NCBI RefSeq assembly: GCF_003473485.1
Contig: NC_053042.1
Location: forward strand, 44,541,762-44,605,761
Source: Medicago truncatula
Lineage: Eukaryota; Streptophyta; Magnoliopsida; Fabales; Fabaceae
Direction of reading: 5' to 3'
Length of the DNA stretch: 64,000 bases
Shown: piece after piece, positions 52,255 through 64,000 of the stretch
Position numbering within the stretch: the first letter of the stretch is position 1
Layout of the letters: every line of letters begins with the position of its first letter
The notes under the pieces: model-generated
Told to the model about the DNA's origin: nothing
The model's database searches: none
Seen by the model: the letters and a program-made list of their open reading frames with translations, nothing else
Made by a program: the position numbers and the translations under genes

Positions 52255-53525
52255 GTAACTTGGACACAAACGATTGTGCTACAGAATGTTTTACTCTTTC
52301 TTCAATTAATGAAGTGGAGTTCAAAGCGAGGAGAAGCCACCTTGTAACAGAAGGGATCAAATGTTGTTTATAAGCCTAAAGAAATAAAGTTATGGTGTAA
52401 TGTGAGGTCACCGTAATGTGAATGCATAGCTAATTTTGATAGTTCTAGACTTTATTCATGTCCCGCTAAGAATTTCAATTTGTCAGTAGACTATGTCTAA
52501 AACTTTGGTTTAGTATAAACTGAGTTGGGGAAAAAAAATAAATCCATCCCACAGTCACGGACACAGTGGAATCAGAATTCCAGACATCAGTAACTAAAAT
52601 AAATGCTTGTTGTTTGCAATTTGAATTTGAATCTTGTACAGTTGTGAATTGTGTACTCTAGTGTTCTCATTGAACAAATATGAAAACAACGAGCAACAAG
52701 CATAGAATGGTGCTCCATATTTGAAATAATTCAACAGCAAATTTGAAAGGTTCACTCCAATCTTGGATTTAGTTGTTGATTGAAATTATAAAAAAAGACA
52801 GTGGTGGATTGGTTGCCTAAGGGAGAAGAATGATGTTCGCTTTCATATTTGTATACTGAAATAATTCAAGACATGAGCAAATATGAACCACCAGCCAAAG
52901 GGAAACATGTCATGACTGATGATCATATTTCCCTTGATGATATTAAACCTACTCATCCTGTAATCATTCTTGTGTGAATCAAACCAAAACCCAAGAATGA
53001 ACACAAGGACCGCCCACCAAATCAAAGAATTCCATTCTGTAAGACGATAATATAGGTTTTGCCAAAGAAAGAAGTCATCATGCTTGAAACAAAATGAAAT
53101 TAAAATCGCGTTCCTCAAGCAATTGAAAGTAAAGTACTAATTAGTCAAATTAAATTTGAATAAAACAAGTGAATAAAATGTTAATATTCGTACTCAAATA
53201 TATGAAATGAAAGTAAATCCTGTAGAATATAATGGAAATAAGAAGTACGAAATGAACCCGACAAAAGTAAACCTATTAGAATTACGAATTACAAATACAA
53301 AAAAACCTTGTATAACCATCTTTTGAAAGTTGCAGTCCATCAAGATTGGAACTCAACATCTTATCCATCATGCATTACAATACAAGATGACCGTCCAAAA
53401 GCTCTATAGCAAGGAAATGGCATTTTCTGCACGAACTAAAATAAAATAAAACATTCGGTTGCTTGTAAAAAAGTTGAAATTCCCATGAATAAACTCCAAA
53501 ATCAGTTTAAGTGGCCTCACAATCT
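52255..53525. other. Convergent intergenic region
   Basis: The 4CL-like gene and the kelch gene point toward each other, so both 3' UTRs fall here. The 91-codon minus-strand open frame at 52843-53118 has no recognised domain. Confidence 0.45.
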
Positions 53526-54990
53526 TCATTTTTCACTCCCACCAAACAATCGCCAAACTCCACCAGAACTCTGCCTCTGAGCAGTTGCAGCGTGCTCCAT
53601 CTCCTGGTCAAAAGCAGACTTCTTTTGCCGAAGAGCCTGTACCTGATCTTCCACAGACTGCATTGATTCCAGCAATTTTTGGAGTTCTGTAATTTTGGCC
53701 TGGAAACAAACATTACCTATAAGCTTAAATCCTACACAACTATAAATCCATTGTTAACTTCAAAGATGGGAAAGTGAATTTTAACCTCCAGGTTAAAGCA
53801 TCTTGATCGCTCAGCCACAAGTTGTCCCTGGACTGATTGGAGTTCCTGAAAATACCAATTTAACGGTGAAAACTACAATTATCAATAAATTTAGTGTGCC
53901 TTTGCAGTGAAGTCGTAATACATACCTTGGTCAATTCAGCATGATTATTATTTACTTCATGTATCTCACCTCCAAGCTTAGAATTTTCGGCCCTGACTTC
54001 TGTAATTGATAATTCCAATAACCTCTTTTCTTCTTTAATGGCTTCAATTTTAATCGTGACATCAGTTTGATGATGACCATTTACAGATGACTTGGTATTT
54101 ATATCATCCAGTTGCATGAAATCCAACTTCTCAGATTTAGACAATGCATAAGCAGAAGAAACAGAAGCTGCAGCGGCTGCAGCAGCCGGTGACTGGAAAA
54201 TCTTTGGACGCAAAGTGTCCTTTGCCTTGGGTCTCAAAACAAAAACCTAAATTTACACAGTCCGTAGTCGTCAGTCACAGAAACCACTACATGGAATGCA
54301 CCAAACTTTTAATTAAAAAAAGTGCACTTAAAAATATGTAATACTAGCAAGTTCAGAATTTGTGGCATATAGCATGCCAATTGCAATACACGGTGTCAGG
54401 GTAGAAAATTAGTCTCTAGTTTGATTGAACTAAACCCAATCAATTTGCATAATATATTAATCAAACCTTATCTCACTAGCTTCCTATGTGGATAATAATT
54501 GATGCAACTAGGTTTATTAGCAGTAAAACCAATCCTAATCTTAGTCACAGTGCTAATAGTGCAAGGTCTTTCGAATTGACTATCTTCTACGTGAACAGCT
54601 TTTCTTGTTGATGTCTTATGACCAGATATCTTCACTCTTAATCTTTTTGTTTTTATTTCTTGTATGTTCACTCATCTACCTCAGCATTTTGATCTCCACA
54701 ACACTAGGTTTTTGCTTTTGTGGAAATCAGGAAACGTCACTACTACCCAGCATTGACTATTACGGAGAATCACCAGGTCTTGTAGTTGTAGGTAGCTATC
54801 CAGCAAAATTATCCGAGTCAAGTTGCAAAGGTAATAGCCAATGTTAACAAACACAAATAGCTAACTATTCTAAAAAACTGAACCAATGATTTTCCTTTAC
54901 AAACTAAATTGGACTTGTGTTATAGTAGAGCATAATTTACTTGAATTCAATAAAATCAATTAACCAAGTATTTCACCCATCTCCATTGTA

Positions 54991-55038
<48 letters not shown>

Positions 55039-58000
55039 TTCATCCATCTACCATAATAACAATAATCGTTGTTAAGATTTTAACAACAAATGGTATTTAA
55101 TTATTAAATACTCAATGTTAAGATAGAGATGAGATTCCTACATACCTCATTGCTATACCTCCCATTGTAGCCACCAAAAGCAAACAGATATGTTTCACCA
55201 TCAATGACTCCTGAGCAGACACTAAGACCCTGATAAGCAATGAAAACTTACATCACATATAAATCAATACGCAAAGGGCGTAAATCATTATCACACTTTG
55301 TTTGCATAAGCAATTGCTGACACAACTACTACCATATTTAATTATATATAAAGAGCATCCCCCCATTTTGATTGATTATCTACTTAGCAAGTTATAAAAG
55401 TTAAGGTCCTACTTTCTTTCATCTTATCGCTGTCCTATCTATTTTTCATCTTCAAAGTTGCCCTTTGGGGCTGTTGCTATGCCTCTCCAAGGTGGCAGTC
55501 ATTTCTGTTCTCTTTTGTATAGTTTTTGAGCGTGTTTTCATTCAATAAATCCTTTAAATCTACCTGGGACTTTGGCAGACATGAGGAATTGTTTAATAAA
55601 AGGATCGAAGTCCAAGATGATTGGAATGAGATTCAAAATCCAATCCTAAAATGCAAAGGTAACTAATCTAGATGTATCTTCTACAACTTTGGTAATGACT
55701 AATGAGGGCAAACAGAGCTAATCAGAAGGTCTCAAATGTGGGCCGAAAAGAATGTGGTCCCCCCTTGCAGGAATGATATATATATATATAACAAAAGAAC
55801 AAAATAATTTTATTCAATAACAGGTCTTGGAAAAGAGCGAATTTACAATCCTCCATACAACAACGCACCTGGAAATATTAATAAAAATATAAAATGGATT
55901 GATTGCAGAAAGTAATTACCTCACTAGAAAGTGGATCTTTTTGCTTCACAACATTCAATACTGACCAAACAAGTTTAGACATGTTTAAGACCAGGGTTTC
56001 AGGGCAACCTGTTTCGAAAATCAGATAATCATACATCCATAAAAAACATAGTTTCATTGATGTAGATAGCTTGACGTACACATAGTTGACGTCGATAATT
56101 AATTTAACTGCCCCTTGCTTGTAAGCAGTTTATTATGGTTCATTTAGAAATAAGGAAGCAAACTATATTTTGGAGTTTGGGGTTTATGCAGCCCTCTGAT
56201 ATATTTGGATTGAGCAGGATGCCTTCACATCCTTGGAGGGAGGCATTTTTCCCCTAGATTGCGCTTCAAGATAGGATTGTGTTTAAAGTTTCATGCAGGT
56301 GCTAAGGCCAATGCAATTTCTAGTTATTATTCTAAAATACACATGAAGTGGACTTCCATGCAGCACTGTTGACTCTCGCTTTGTCACTATTTTCTATTTA
56401 TCTTGATTTAGTACATACCATTTTTGTTATCGCCACCACCAACTATGAACCAGCTTTCATCAATAGTGATACCAGCATGTCCAGCCCTGGGAGATACTAA
56501 ATCACCTTGAGATTGTGGTTGGGACCATTCCATCTGAACCAAATGAGATTGTTAGATCATCAGATCGTTGGTGCTAAACTTGTAACAATGAAAGAAAGAA
56601 AAAAACTTTGAAGATCAACGGCCAAAACTAAAGCATTTTTCATGATAAAGAAATGTGAATTATAAAACTAATTTGAATTTTGAAGTTTAAAAGGAATATC
56701 AAAATTGGTCTGTACTTTCATTCCATGTAAACGAAGTAAGACCATAACCATTATGTTTCCAATGAAACATGTTCCACTTCAAATATCAGGGGATATGAAA
56801 GGAGATCTCTGAAGATAATAGTTGTTGTCAAAAGGTGCAAAAAAGTGTAAGAGTTGTAAATATGCACAGTAGTTATCAACTTATCATCAATACCAAACTA
56901 CCCAATGGACAGCAGAAGGTCCTTTCTAACTCAATAGCTAGGACCAAGACTAAATGACAAAAACTGAGGGGGGGAGGAAAGCTCAATCAACGAACACTCA
57001 AACTGAACACACCCGTCTATTTTGGCATAAGATGCAAAAACCAAGCCATGTAGTCTATCAAACAGAATAGTACAGACTCTTCGCAGGGTCTGCTGCCTCC
57101 TTCCCAACATTTCCGTTCAATCCTGACTTGTCTCTTCATATCCTTCCCCCATCATGTTTAGCCCAACCTCCTCCGTAAATTCACTATTCACTTCCTCTCT
57201 CTCTTTCAATGCCACGTATGCATTCTGTTATCAGAGGAGATATTATTTCCCCCAACTCAGATTCCTATGGTTATGCTATCACAGCACAGGAAATAGCACG
57301 CATGCCTTAAATTCTACAGTCCTTTTTCTTCCGAGTGTACACTTGGGTAATGGGAGGTCTAACTATCATAAAAAAAACCACTTTTGTGTATGAGTGACAT
57401 ACAGAAAAAACTACATTGTGTATGGGTGGCCTAGGAAAATACTGCTGTGTATGGGTGACATGCAAAAATAACTGAACACCCCAGATAGAAGAAACAACCT
57501 TATCAAAGCATGTGAAAAAGTTTGAAAATAACATCTACTCACAGTTTGCAAGTCTAATAGGTGTAGATCATTGAAGAAGACAGAATGAGAGCAACCCCCG
57601 AAAATCATAAGGTACCGTTCTCCATGCATAGCAGCTGCATGATCATATCTAGGAGCTGGAGGTGTCTGCCTATCAAAATGCAAGAAAGTGGTATGTTCAC
57701 ACTAAATTTTGCTAAAGCATTAATACATTTTCTGGAAGTGTAAAATAGTTGCTACTTACGAAGTCTTTATCATATCCCAAGTCATACTTTCAAGATCGAG
57801 AACATGGACATCATTCAACAGCTTCCTTCTCCTATCCTCACCGCCAAACAATATAACTCTTGAACCAACCAGTGTTGCAGACTGTCCCACACGGGCTACC
57901 TGGAAAAATAGACTGAACATTCAAATGTCTATCTGACCACAATCAAATGACTCCCACATTTTTTAATGGATACGAAGAAGAAATATTGCGCAGATTGAAT

Positions 58001-59206
58001 ATCCAAAAAATATAATTAAAAAAGAAAAGTATGATAAAAGATGTAAACAGAACAGCAACAACCAACCCTTACCCCTTCGCTACAAGGGTTAGCTACATGA
58101 ATCAATAAACCTCGTTAGCTTTGTAAACCAGATTTTCAGTAAAAAAATTAAGAGTATGATATTGGTGTCCATAACCAAACAAAAAACTTACACCCAAGGA
58201 TGGAACTTCTAGCTATAAAATTAATGGACACACTTACCGGAACACTTCCAGAAGTCTTAATAACTCCAAACTGGCATGTTTCAATGTCAATGTATTGAAC
58301 TACAAGAAATCCAATGAACATTGTGAGTTTTCAATGTAACATGCCATGCTATAATATGCTATGCACATATAGAAAATAAATTAGGCACTTGTATATATTT
58401 CTTCATCGTTATAAAAATTAATTTACAGATACTAACCTGTTAAAGTATCAGAAGTGTCCCTTGAACTGCCACCAAGAATAAGTAGTTTCTCCCCCCACCT
58501 AATCTGCACAAATTTCCAAATCTCAAAATAAATCAAAACCCAGAGGGTCACTAAAACTCGAGGTTCATCAATTGTGAACCCAAAGTAGTATTTAAAGCTG
58601 AAACATGTATGCATGCAGAATGACTTGAGCACATAAAGTTTTACCATATTGTGACCAGATGTGGCTGGCAGATTCTCCTGTGAACTGTTGCCATTATCGT
58701 TTCCAGTATCAGCTTTTAGCTTTAGAGAAGACCACGTCAAACTTCTGAAGTCAAAAACCTGCAAACAACTAAATCATGTAACTCACTACAAAGAGTCCAA
58801 AATTCAGCAGCATCTGAGCATACCATATACCTGAACATCCGATAAATGCCGACCATTACGACTTCCACCGACAATGTATAATTTTTCATCAACTACTGCC
58901 GCTGCATGCTGCAGTGAAAAGACAACACAAGGAATAAGAATCTGGCCCAAGGCTAATGAAGGTTTTCTGCTAAGAAGCCAAGAATGACAAATAAATTTCT
59001 TGCATTAAGTAAAATAGTTCATGACAAGACCCAACCAATCATTCGTTTTAATTTTGTATCGTATTCTTCCATCCTCAAATAAAATAAGAAAAGGAGAAAG
59101 ATAGAGAGAAATAGACCTTATAGCGAGCCGGTGGACGTGAACCAGATACAGTAATGGGTGCCCAATTATCATATGAAAGTTCTTTATGCCAATTGTTGAC
59201 TTCCAT
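53526..59206 (-). CDS. Kelch-repeat/coiled-coil protein related to ACBP4/5 but lacking the ACB domain, 13 coding exons
   Basis: Coding exons (minus): 59206-59117, 58908-58831, 58758-58645, 58503-58437, 58299-58238, 57899-57760, 57669-57543, 56533-56419, 56008-55920, 55229-55146, 54246-53926, 53845-53786, 53699-53526; 506 residues. Kelch blades with the double-Gly signature repeat along residues 20-330 (LYIVGGSRNGR, LLILGGSS, VILFGGED, LMIFGGCS, WFIVGGGDN, LFAFGGYNGRY). An Ala-rich linker and a coiled coil follow (ELQSVQGQLVAERSRCFNLE), ending GGVWRLFGGSEK. It matches my memory of Arabidopsis At5g04420 and the C-terminal two thirds of ACBP4/5, without their N-terminal acyl-CoA-binding domain. 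Kelch and coiled-coil parts suggest a protein scaffold. The ATG at 59206 is the first in frame; the upstream exon has none and its frame has a stop. Confidence 0.9.
54988..55038. repeat. Compound (AT)n(AC)n microsatellite in a kelch-gene intron
   Basis: An AT tract passes directly into about 16 AC units. Intronic, likely polymorphic. Confidence 0.9.
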
Positions 59207-59593
59207 TTCTCTCTGATTCTCCTTTAGTCCAGTCCAGGAATAACTGTTACAGTAGGGATCAATTTGATTGTCACTTCAGGATATAAGATAACTGACAAAA
59301 AGAAGCAAAGTATCTCAAAAGACAAATTTAAGTACACATGTAAAAAGATCCAAAGAAATAAATCTTAGAAAGTCATATACAATCATGGACACAAGAATGC
59401 AACAAATGTTCAACTTTATATGATAAAGCACATCCATGATACCAACAAATAAAATCAACAAAAAATCATAAATCTTAAATTAAAAGAGAGAATCGACATT
59501 TTAAAAAATTAGCATTGGTAATTATTCTAAAACAACATTTATATTTAATAATAATGTATTCCTATTTGTATTAGTATAGTTTATAATTATATA

Positions 59594-59665
59594 ATGGTTT
59601 AAATATGATTTTAGTCCCTGCAATTTTAGTGGTTTTTGGTTATAATCCCTTTGGCTTAAAAAAAC
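59594..59665. repeat. Single arm of a Mutator-like fold-back element
   Basis: The module GATTTTAGTCCCTGCAATTT followed by GGTTATAATCCCTTTGGC matches the arms of the 'GTCCCTGCAAA' elements elsewhere in the window, but no inverted partner is present nearby. It lies in the intron within the 5' UTR of the kelch gene. Confidence 0.5.
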
Positions 59666-60136
59666 AAAAAAACACCAGCTGACCCAATAAGCTGATGTCA
59701 GTTGAAACTTCGTCCTTCCGCAAGAGTAAATATAAAAGTCCAAGGCACTGGATCTAATTTTAAGAATTTAATCAAAAATATCATGAAAATGAAGACTCAA
59801 TAGTAAATTAACTATGTAACAAAAAAAATCATATAGTAGTATGCATAAATTATAGCATTATTCCACAGTCCACAACAAAACAAGTACCAACTTCTAGCAA
59901 AAAAATCAGGGACCTGAGAACTGAAAAAACTTCAGTTACAAAAATTTCTAACGCAATTCTTAGAGTCACGTGATTTTACGGCAATGCTTAGATAACAAGC
60001 AAAATGTATCTGAAATTGGAAATCAACATCGATCCATAGGAATAAAATCACCGCGAATTTGAAATCCTAAGGTTCATATGACATTGTAGACGATAATAGG
60101 GAAATTCGAAATGAATGAATTGAGATTGAATGAAAC

Positions 60137-60310
60137 CTGTTATCGGAGAGATAGATTTCAGATCAGATCTGGAAATGGCGTCGTCGAAGATCGGACGGTG
60201 GCTGAGAGTTCAAGAGCCACCGTCGAGATCTCAGTTGAGTCGTCGTCGTCGTGCGAGAGAGAGAGAGAGTGTGTGAGTGAAACTTGTTTCGGACACAAAG
60301 CAGAACAAAA
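60137..60310 (-). promoter_or_regulatory. Non-coding first exon (5' UTR) of the kelch gene
   Basis: On the minus strand a CT-rich leader (TCTCTCTCTCTCGCACGACG) ends at a consistent donor, GATAACAG|GTTTCATT at 60137, and joins the acceptor before 59243. The exon has no ATG and the frame leading into the next exon has a TGA, so translation begins at 59206. The transcription start near 60300 is a guess. The 893-bp intron is in the 5' UTR. Confidence 0.65.
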
Positions 60311-60329
60311 CTCGCGGCAATAACTTACA

Positions 60330-61123
60330 ACCTCTAGTCGTGGTAGTAACAGTAAACTATAAAAGTAAACTACTCTAATTTAGATGAAAAATTTATTTTA
60401 CTTTTTACTTTTTTTTGTTACAATACTTATCATTTTATTTAAATAATTAACATATCTATAAATTCATATCACTTTTTTCTTTTTGTAGATGGACAAAATG
60501 GTAAATAATCATCGAAACTCGCACCCACAAGTGGAAGATTCGGCGTTCGAACCCCGGTCAACGCGTTCGATCTCACAATTTCGACATTTTTATTAGTTGA
60601 GTTAAGACTTGTGAATAATTCATATCACTTTTAGTAATGGTGAATCTTTGAAAATGATTAAATATCATCAAAAGCGCTTAGATTATATAAAACGAGTCTC
60701 TTTTAAGTGAATTTGGATTCCTCCATTTATCTATTTTTATTTATTGTTCATTTACGCGCGAGATGGACACAAGTGAAGATTAGTGGAACCTATTTTAATA
60801 AGTGGATTTTACTTATGGATCTCATGAATCTTTCACATGTGTATATCTCTTGCGTAAATGGAAAATAAATATATGATGGATAAATGGAGGAATTTGAACT
60901 CATTCTAACTTAACTAAGATTGATTATTCGAACCCAAGCTTAAATATGTTGCATTTGAAGAATTCATCCCTCGGACGGTGCATACGGAGGATATTAAATG
61001 TACACAAAGAAAAACAATGATAAAATACTTTAACCAGTGATGAAAATCATTATATGTGACTTGGAAGAAAAATCACCTTAATTCTATATATTTGAATAAT
61101 TATATGTACGAATCTGTAGGATT
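60330..61123. other. Intergenic, with a SINE-like remnant
   Basis: Mostly AT-rich, no gene. At about 60500-60600 a stretch with GGCGTTCGAACCCCGGTCAA has a B-box-like core (GTTCGAACCCC) but no A box or tRNA fold, so it is probably a worn SINE and not a tRNA gene. Confidence 0.4.
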
Positions 61124-61141
61124 AAGTCTTATAAAAAGGTG

Positions 61142-61878
61142 GAGTTTGACTAGGCTCAAAATTCCTACGTGCCTATACTATGAACGGTTTTGGAATCCAC
61201 AAGAGTGTATTATGAGATAAAATACTCGATTGGAGGTATCTTAACTCTGTTTTTGCTAGGTTGTGACATTTTGTTGTTCTGCTGTTTTTCTCCTCATAGT
61301 CAAAGTGGTTTGGTGGTCTGTGCAGTTGTTGTTGGAGGGTCCATATTTGGGTGACTGCACTTCTACCAAGTGTGGATAGAGTGTATTGTAGGTGTTTAGC
61401 AATCAATTTTTTTCCCTGGTTTCTATTTAGGAGTGCCGCACAGTTTTCTGCTGATACATGTAGGTTGTCATGCGCATACTGAAGTTGTCTTCTATGCATT
61501 CTGCTGCAGCGTTGTTAGGGGCAGCAAGGTGTTTGATGTCATGCATATTGTAGGTTGTAGCGGATGTTGTTTTGCTCTCTGTGGCGGGATGGTGTTATTA
61601 GGCGTGTACAGATTGTGTTATGTAATGGGACCGAATAGGTACAACTATGGGACTGAAATCTTGTAGTTTTTACTTTTGAATTTAGCGTCTCTTACGCAGT
61701 TTCGAAACAACTTTGGATGTATTTGTTGTTGGGGGTTATAGCCACATTTATGTTTTCGCTGGTTTTGTGACGGTTGTTTTTTGAGATGTCACGCCTATAT
61801 GCGTCATGCTTGTTTTTATCCTCATCTCTAAGCATCTTGCTAGAGTTTGGTTTTAATAAATTTTGCCGATTAAAAAAA
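61142..61878 (+). mobile_element. 5'-truncated LINE copy with 18-bp target-site duplication
   Basis: The 737-bp insert ends with GGTTTTAATAAATTTTGCCG, ATT and a poly(A) run, and is bracketed by the 18-bp duplication AAGTCTTATAAAAAGGTG (61124-61141 and 61879-61896). An A-tail with a long duplication is the mark of target-primed reverse transcription. The interior (TTGTTGTTCTGCTGTTTTTC and similar) looks like the 3' untranslated part of a plant L1-type LINE, with no RT domain left. The intact duplication suggests recent insertion. Confidence 0.8.
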
Positions 61879-61896
61879 AAGTCTTATAAAAAGGTG

Positions 61897-62480
61897 AAAT
61901 TTTTATAACATGGTGAACCAAGTTATGATCAAGTGTTTTGAATAACAATCTTAAGTGGATGGAATCTATTGGGGAAAAAAATCATTGTACGATTTTTTTT
62001 GTTAGTTGTTGAGAAAAAAGAACATATTATTTATTTATTTTTTTGGTAGATGAACATATTATTTTCTTAAAAAAGTAAATTAAGAAAAATGTATCATAAA
62101 GGATGGAAATGAGAAATAAAAATTGACAGCAGATGGAAATGTAATATGAAAGTTCACAAAAAAAAAATGTATTTTCATGAGTTTCATTACAAAATAACAT
62201 TTCTTTCGATTCAATAAAGATTAGTGTAAAAATCATGGATTAATTCATGTTAAGTAAATAAACAAAATAAAAGAAAATACCTATTATTGTAGGCCACATA
62301 CAAAGAATATTTTTTAGAGGCACAAAGTATATTCTTGTGGATCGTGGGCGATTCTGTCCAAAAAAAGACGTGGGAGATTTTTATAAAATAAAATGTCGAG
62401 CTAAGAAAACGGTAAAAATGATTAAAGTGATTTAACTATTTCGTCCTAACCATACAGAGTATATTATTTATTTAGCTTTA
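61897..62480. other. Intergenic, no gene recognised
   Basis: AT-rich, with simple runs and a duplicated 'GAACATATTATTT' near 62020-62060. No supported feature. Confidence 0.4.
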
Positions 62481-62484
62481 AATA

Positions 62485-62745
62485 TGTAAAAGGTCTCTGT
62501 AAGTTTGCGCGTTTTTGGTTTTAGTCCCTGTATCTTTTTTTGTTGCGAAACAATCTTTGTATTTTCTTAACTTTTTGAAATTGGTCCTCGCGTCAGTTTC
62601 CGTAAAAAAAAAAAAAAAAAAAAGCATTGTTGGCTAACGGTCGCATACGTGGCACTTGATGAGATGGCAACTGCTCTTAGTAGAGGGACTAAAACGAAAA
62701 ACGCATTTTTACATAAGGACTGAAACTAAAAAAACGTAATCATCA
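62485..62745. mobile_element. Decayed Mutator-like fold-back element
   Basis: The left part has GTTTTTGGTTTTAGTCCCTG and AAATTGGTCCTCGCGTC modules. The right part carries their inverse (GAGGGACTAAAACGAAAAAC, AAGGACTGAAACTAAAAAAA). A long A-run separates the arms. The ends and target duplication are not clear. Confidence 0.5.
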
Positions 62746-62885
62746 AATTTTTGAAAATTTAAACCCAATTTTTCCACCTTCCTCTCTTTGTTTTTTATCT
62801 CTTCTTCATTTCTTCCATGCCCAGCCTCCCATAGCTTGCGCCCTAACAGCAAAAACTCATTTTCTTATATCAAATGGCATCTCAT

Positions 62886-63535
62886 TTAATATGTCAGGGT
62901 GTTGTTTGCTTGAGTAGCAGCTTGAACTTGGGAAGCCTCGGGGTTGGGTAACTGTTTTTGAGCAAAATATTCATCTTCATCATCGCCATCATCATCATAT
63001 CTATGTATTGCTTTAACTATACTAGCCCAAACGAAATCACAAGTTACGACAAATTTAGATAGAAATTGTGGCACGTTGATTTCCTTATCGTTGCCATTTT
63101 TCTTCCATTGATTCAGTACATATTTTTTCATCCCCTCAATTTCTTCTTTTCCAAAAACAATAATTGCCTTAACAAAATCTTCATGTTCTTTGGTGATTTG
63201 AGTTTCAACAATGAGTCTAGGCTTCCATAATTTTCTCATTGCAAAATAGTCACTGAAGAAAACATTCTCATGTCCTTTTGGTCTCTTAAAACTTCTCTGT
63301 CAAAACAAGGCAGTGACTTCAATTTAACTACATTTTCTCCTTGATGGATAAAAGACCAAGATTTCATAAAATGATTGCAACTATTATCATCCATCACGTG
63401 GCAATATGTGATGCCAATGCAAATACCATGGTTAGGAAAAACTGTGACTTGCAAAGCTAACAATGGAAGGATGAATGTGTCATTTTCAATGTTATCATCA
63501 AACTTATTTTTGTGTGTTAATTTTGGAAAAGGTGA
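62886..63535 (-). pseudogene. BAHD acyltransferase pseudogene (malonyl/aromatic transferase-like fragment)
   Basis: On the minus strand the frame from 63535 gives a middle segment of a BAHD acyltransferase: LLALQVTVFPNHGICIGITY followed by CHVMDD, a complete catalytic HXXXD motif, then NHFMKSWSFIHQG and LPCFDREVLRDQKD. The frame is lost near 63270. A second frame continues (NVFFSDYFAMRKLWKPRLIVE region, then EIEGMKKYVLNQW and CDFVWASIVKA), then ends in a low-complexity DDDGDDEDE run and a stop at 62886. The N-terminal third and the C-terminal half with the DFGWG motif are missing, so it cannot make an active enzyme. Intact relatives acylate anthocyanins and flavonoid glucosides using malonyl- or hydroxycinnamoyl-CoA. 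Confidence 0.8.
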
Positions 63536-64000
63536 TTAGTTTATTTGAGATTTTTTAGATATTGTTTGGTGTAGAGAATAAACGGTTTTTGTCGTGGTGC
63601 TTGAGAAATGAGATTCTTTGAAGATACCCTTTATAGAACTGGTGATTATTATGCCTCCAGAATTTGTGTAAACAGGAGTGACAAGATCACTTTGCTTCTT
63701 TTTTTCTTTTGTTCCCTACTAACCTTTGTTAGAGTTTCCACAGGTTTGTTGGGAGTGAATTCGTGTTGGTGCCAGGCCCATCCTCTACTAAGTCACCCCA
63801 AAGCTCTTTAAGAATTTGGACACTCTTCTCACTAGCCTCGGTGGGTATTGATCTAGAGGTAGTAAGGGGAATAAAGTGTTGGAGATGTCCAAGATCCAAT
63901 CAATTATGTAACCAATTTTAAATTTAATAAATATTCATTATCTTGTTTACTGTTTAGTGAAATAGTTAATTTGATAACGTCCTTGATTAAAATTATAGTC
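63536..64000. other. Window end, no gene recognised
   Basis: Only short open frames, including a 67-codon plus-strand frame at 63608-63811 without a domain. I see no N-terminal part of the BAHD gene here, which supports its truncation. Confidence 0.4.

Noticed and set aside
60111-60323. 70-codon plus-strand frame
   Set aside because: Antisense to the kelch gene's CT-rich 5' UTR exon.
60500-60600. Possible tRNA gene from the GTTCGAACCCC box
   Set aside because: No A box, acceptor stem or cloverleaf could be drawn; treated as a SINE remnant.
61433-61666. 77-codon plus-strand frame rich in Cys and Val
   Set aside because: Falls in the untranslated 3' part of the truncated LINE.

Overview
This is a 64 kb stretch of AT-rich plant nuclear DNA, almost certainly from a legume of the Medicago/Pisum/Trifolium type. 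The grounds are intron-rich plant genes, an NADP-malate dehydrogenase that matches what I recall of the pea chloroplast enzyme almost residue for residue, and many fold-back repeats of the 'GTCCCTGCAAA' kind common in legumes. The species is an inference; no search was run.

Eight intact protein-coding genes can be built, seven of them with intron phases that close exactly. In order: a single-exon type I (M-gamma, AGL80-like) MADS-box gene (177-650, +); a six-exon RABC2-type small GTPase (6363-10895, -); a NAC050/052-like transcription factor (23409-28659, +); a NAC053/NAC078-like membrane-tethered NAC (30748-33520, +); chloroplast NADP-malate dehydrogenase in 13 exons (39181-43249, -); a GT47/exostosin-type glycosyltransferase (44949-47934, +); a 4CL-like acyl-CoA ligase ending in the peroxisomal signal SKL (49950-52254, +); and a kelch/coiled-coil protein related to plant ACBP4/5 but without the acyl-CoA-binding domain (53526-59206, with a 5' UTR exon at 60137 and above, -). 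A ninth locus is a broken BAHD acyltransferase (62886-63535, -). These genes are not an operon or pathway cluster. The only obvious paralogous neighbours are the two NAC genes.

The gene-poor parts (1-6 kb, 11-23 kb, 34-39 kb, 60-64 kb) are filled with transposon debris that can be dated relatively from target-site duplications. Two hAT-type non-autonomous elements have perfect 8-bp duplications (2581-3296 and 4434-5165), the first sitting inside a dead LINE. A nest of four elements occupies 15965-19104. Mutator-like fold-back elements lie at 9306-9733 (inside a RAB intron), 12972-13338 (with a perfect 78-bp palindrome) and 38760-39085. There are also Stowaway/Tourist-type MITEs, a tRNA-derived SINE with a 14-bp duplication, and a 5'-truncated LINE with an 18-bp duplication.

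No unknown gene system was found. The best second-look items are the nested transposons with a surviving MuDR-transposase fragment, the 78-bp palindrome, a near-identical 120-bp in-frame tandem duplication inside the second NAC gene, and a GC-AG intron in the malate dehydrogenase gene.
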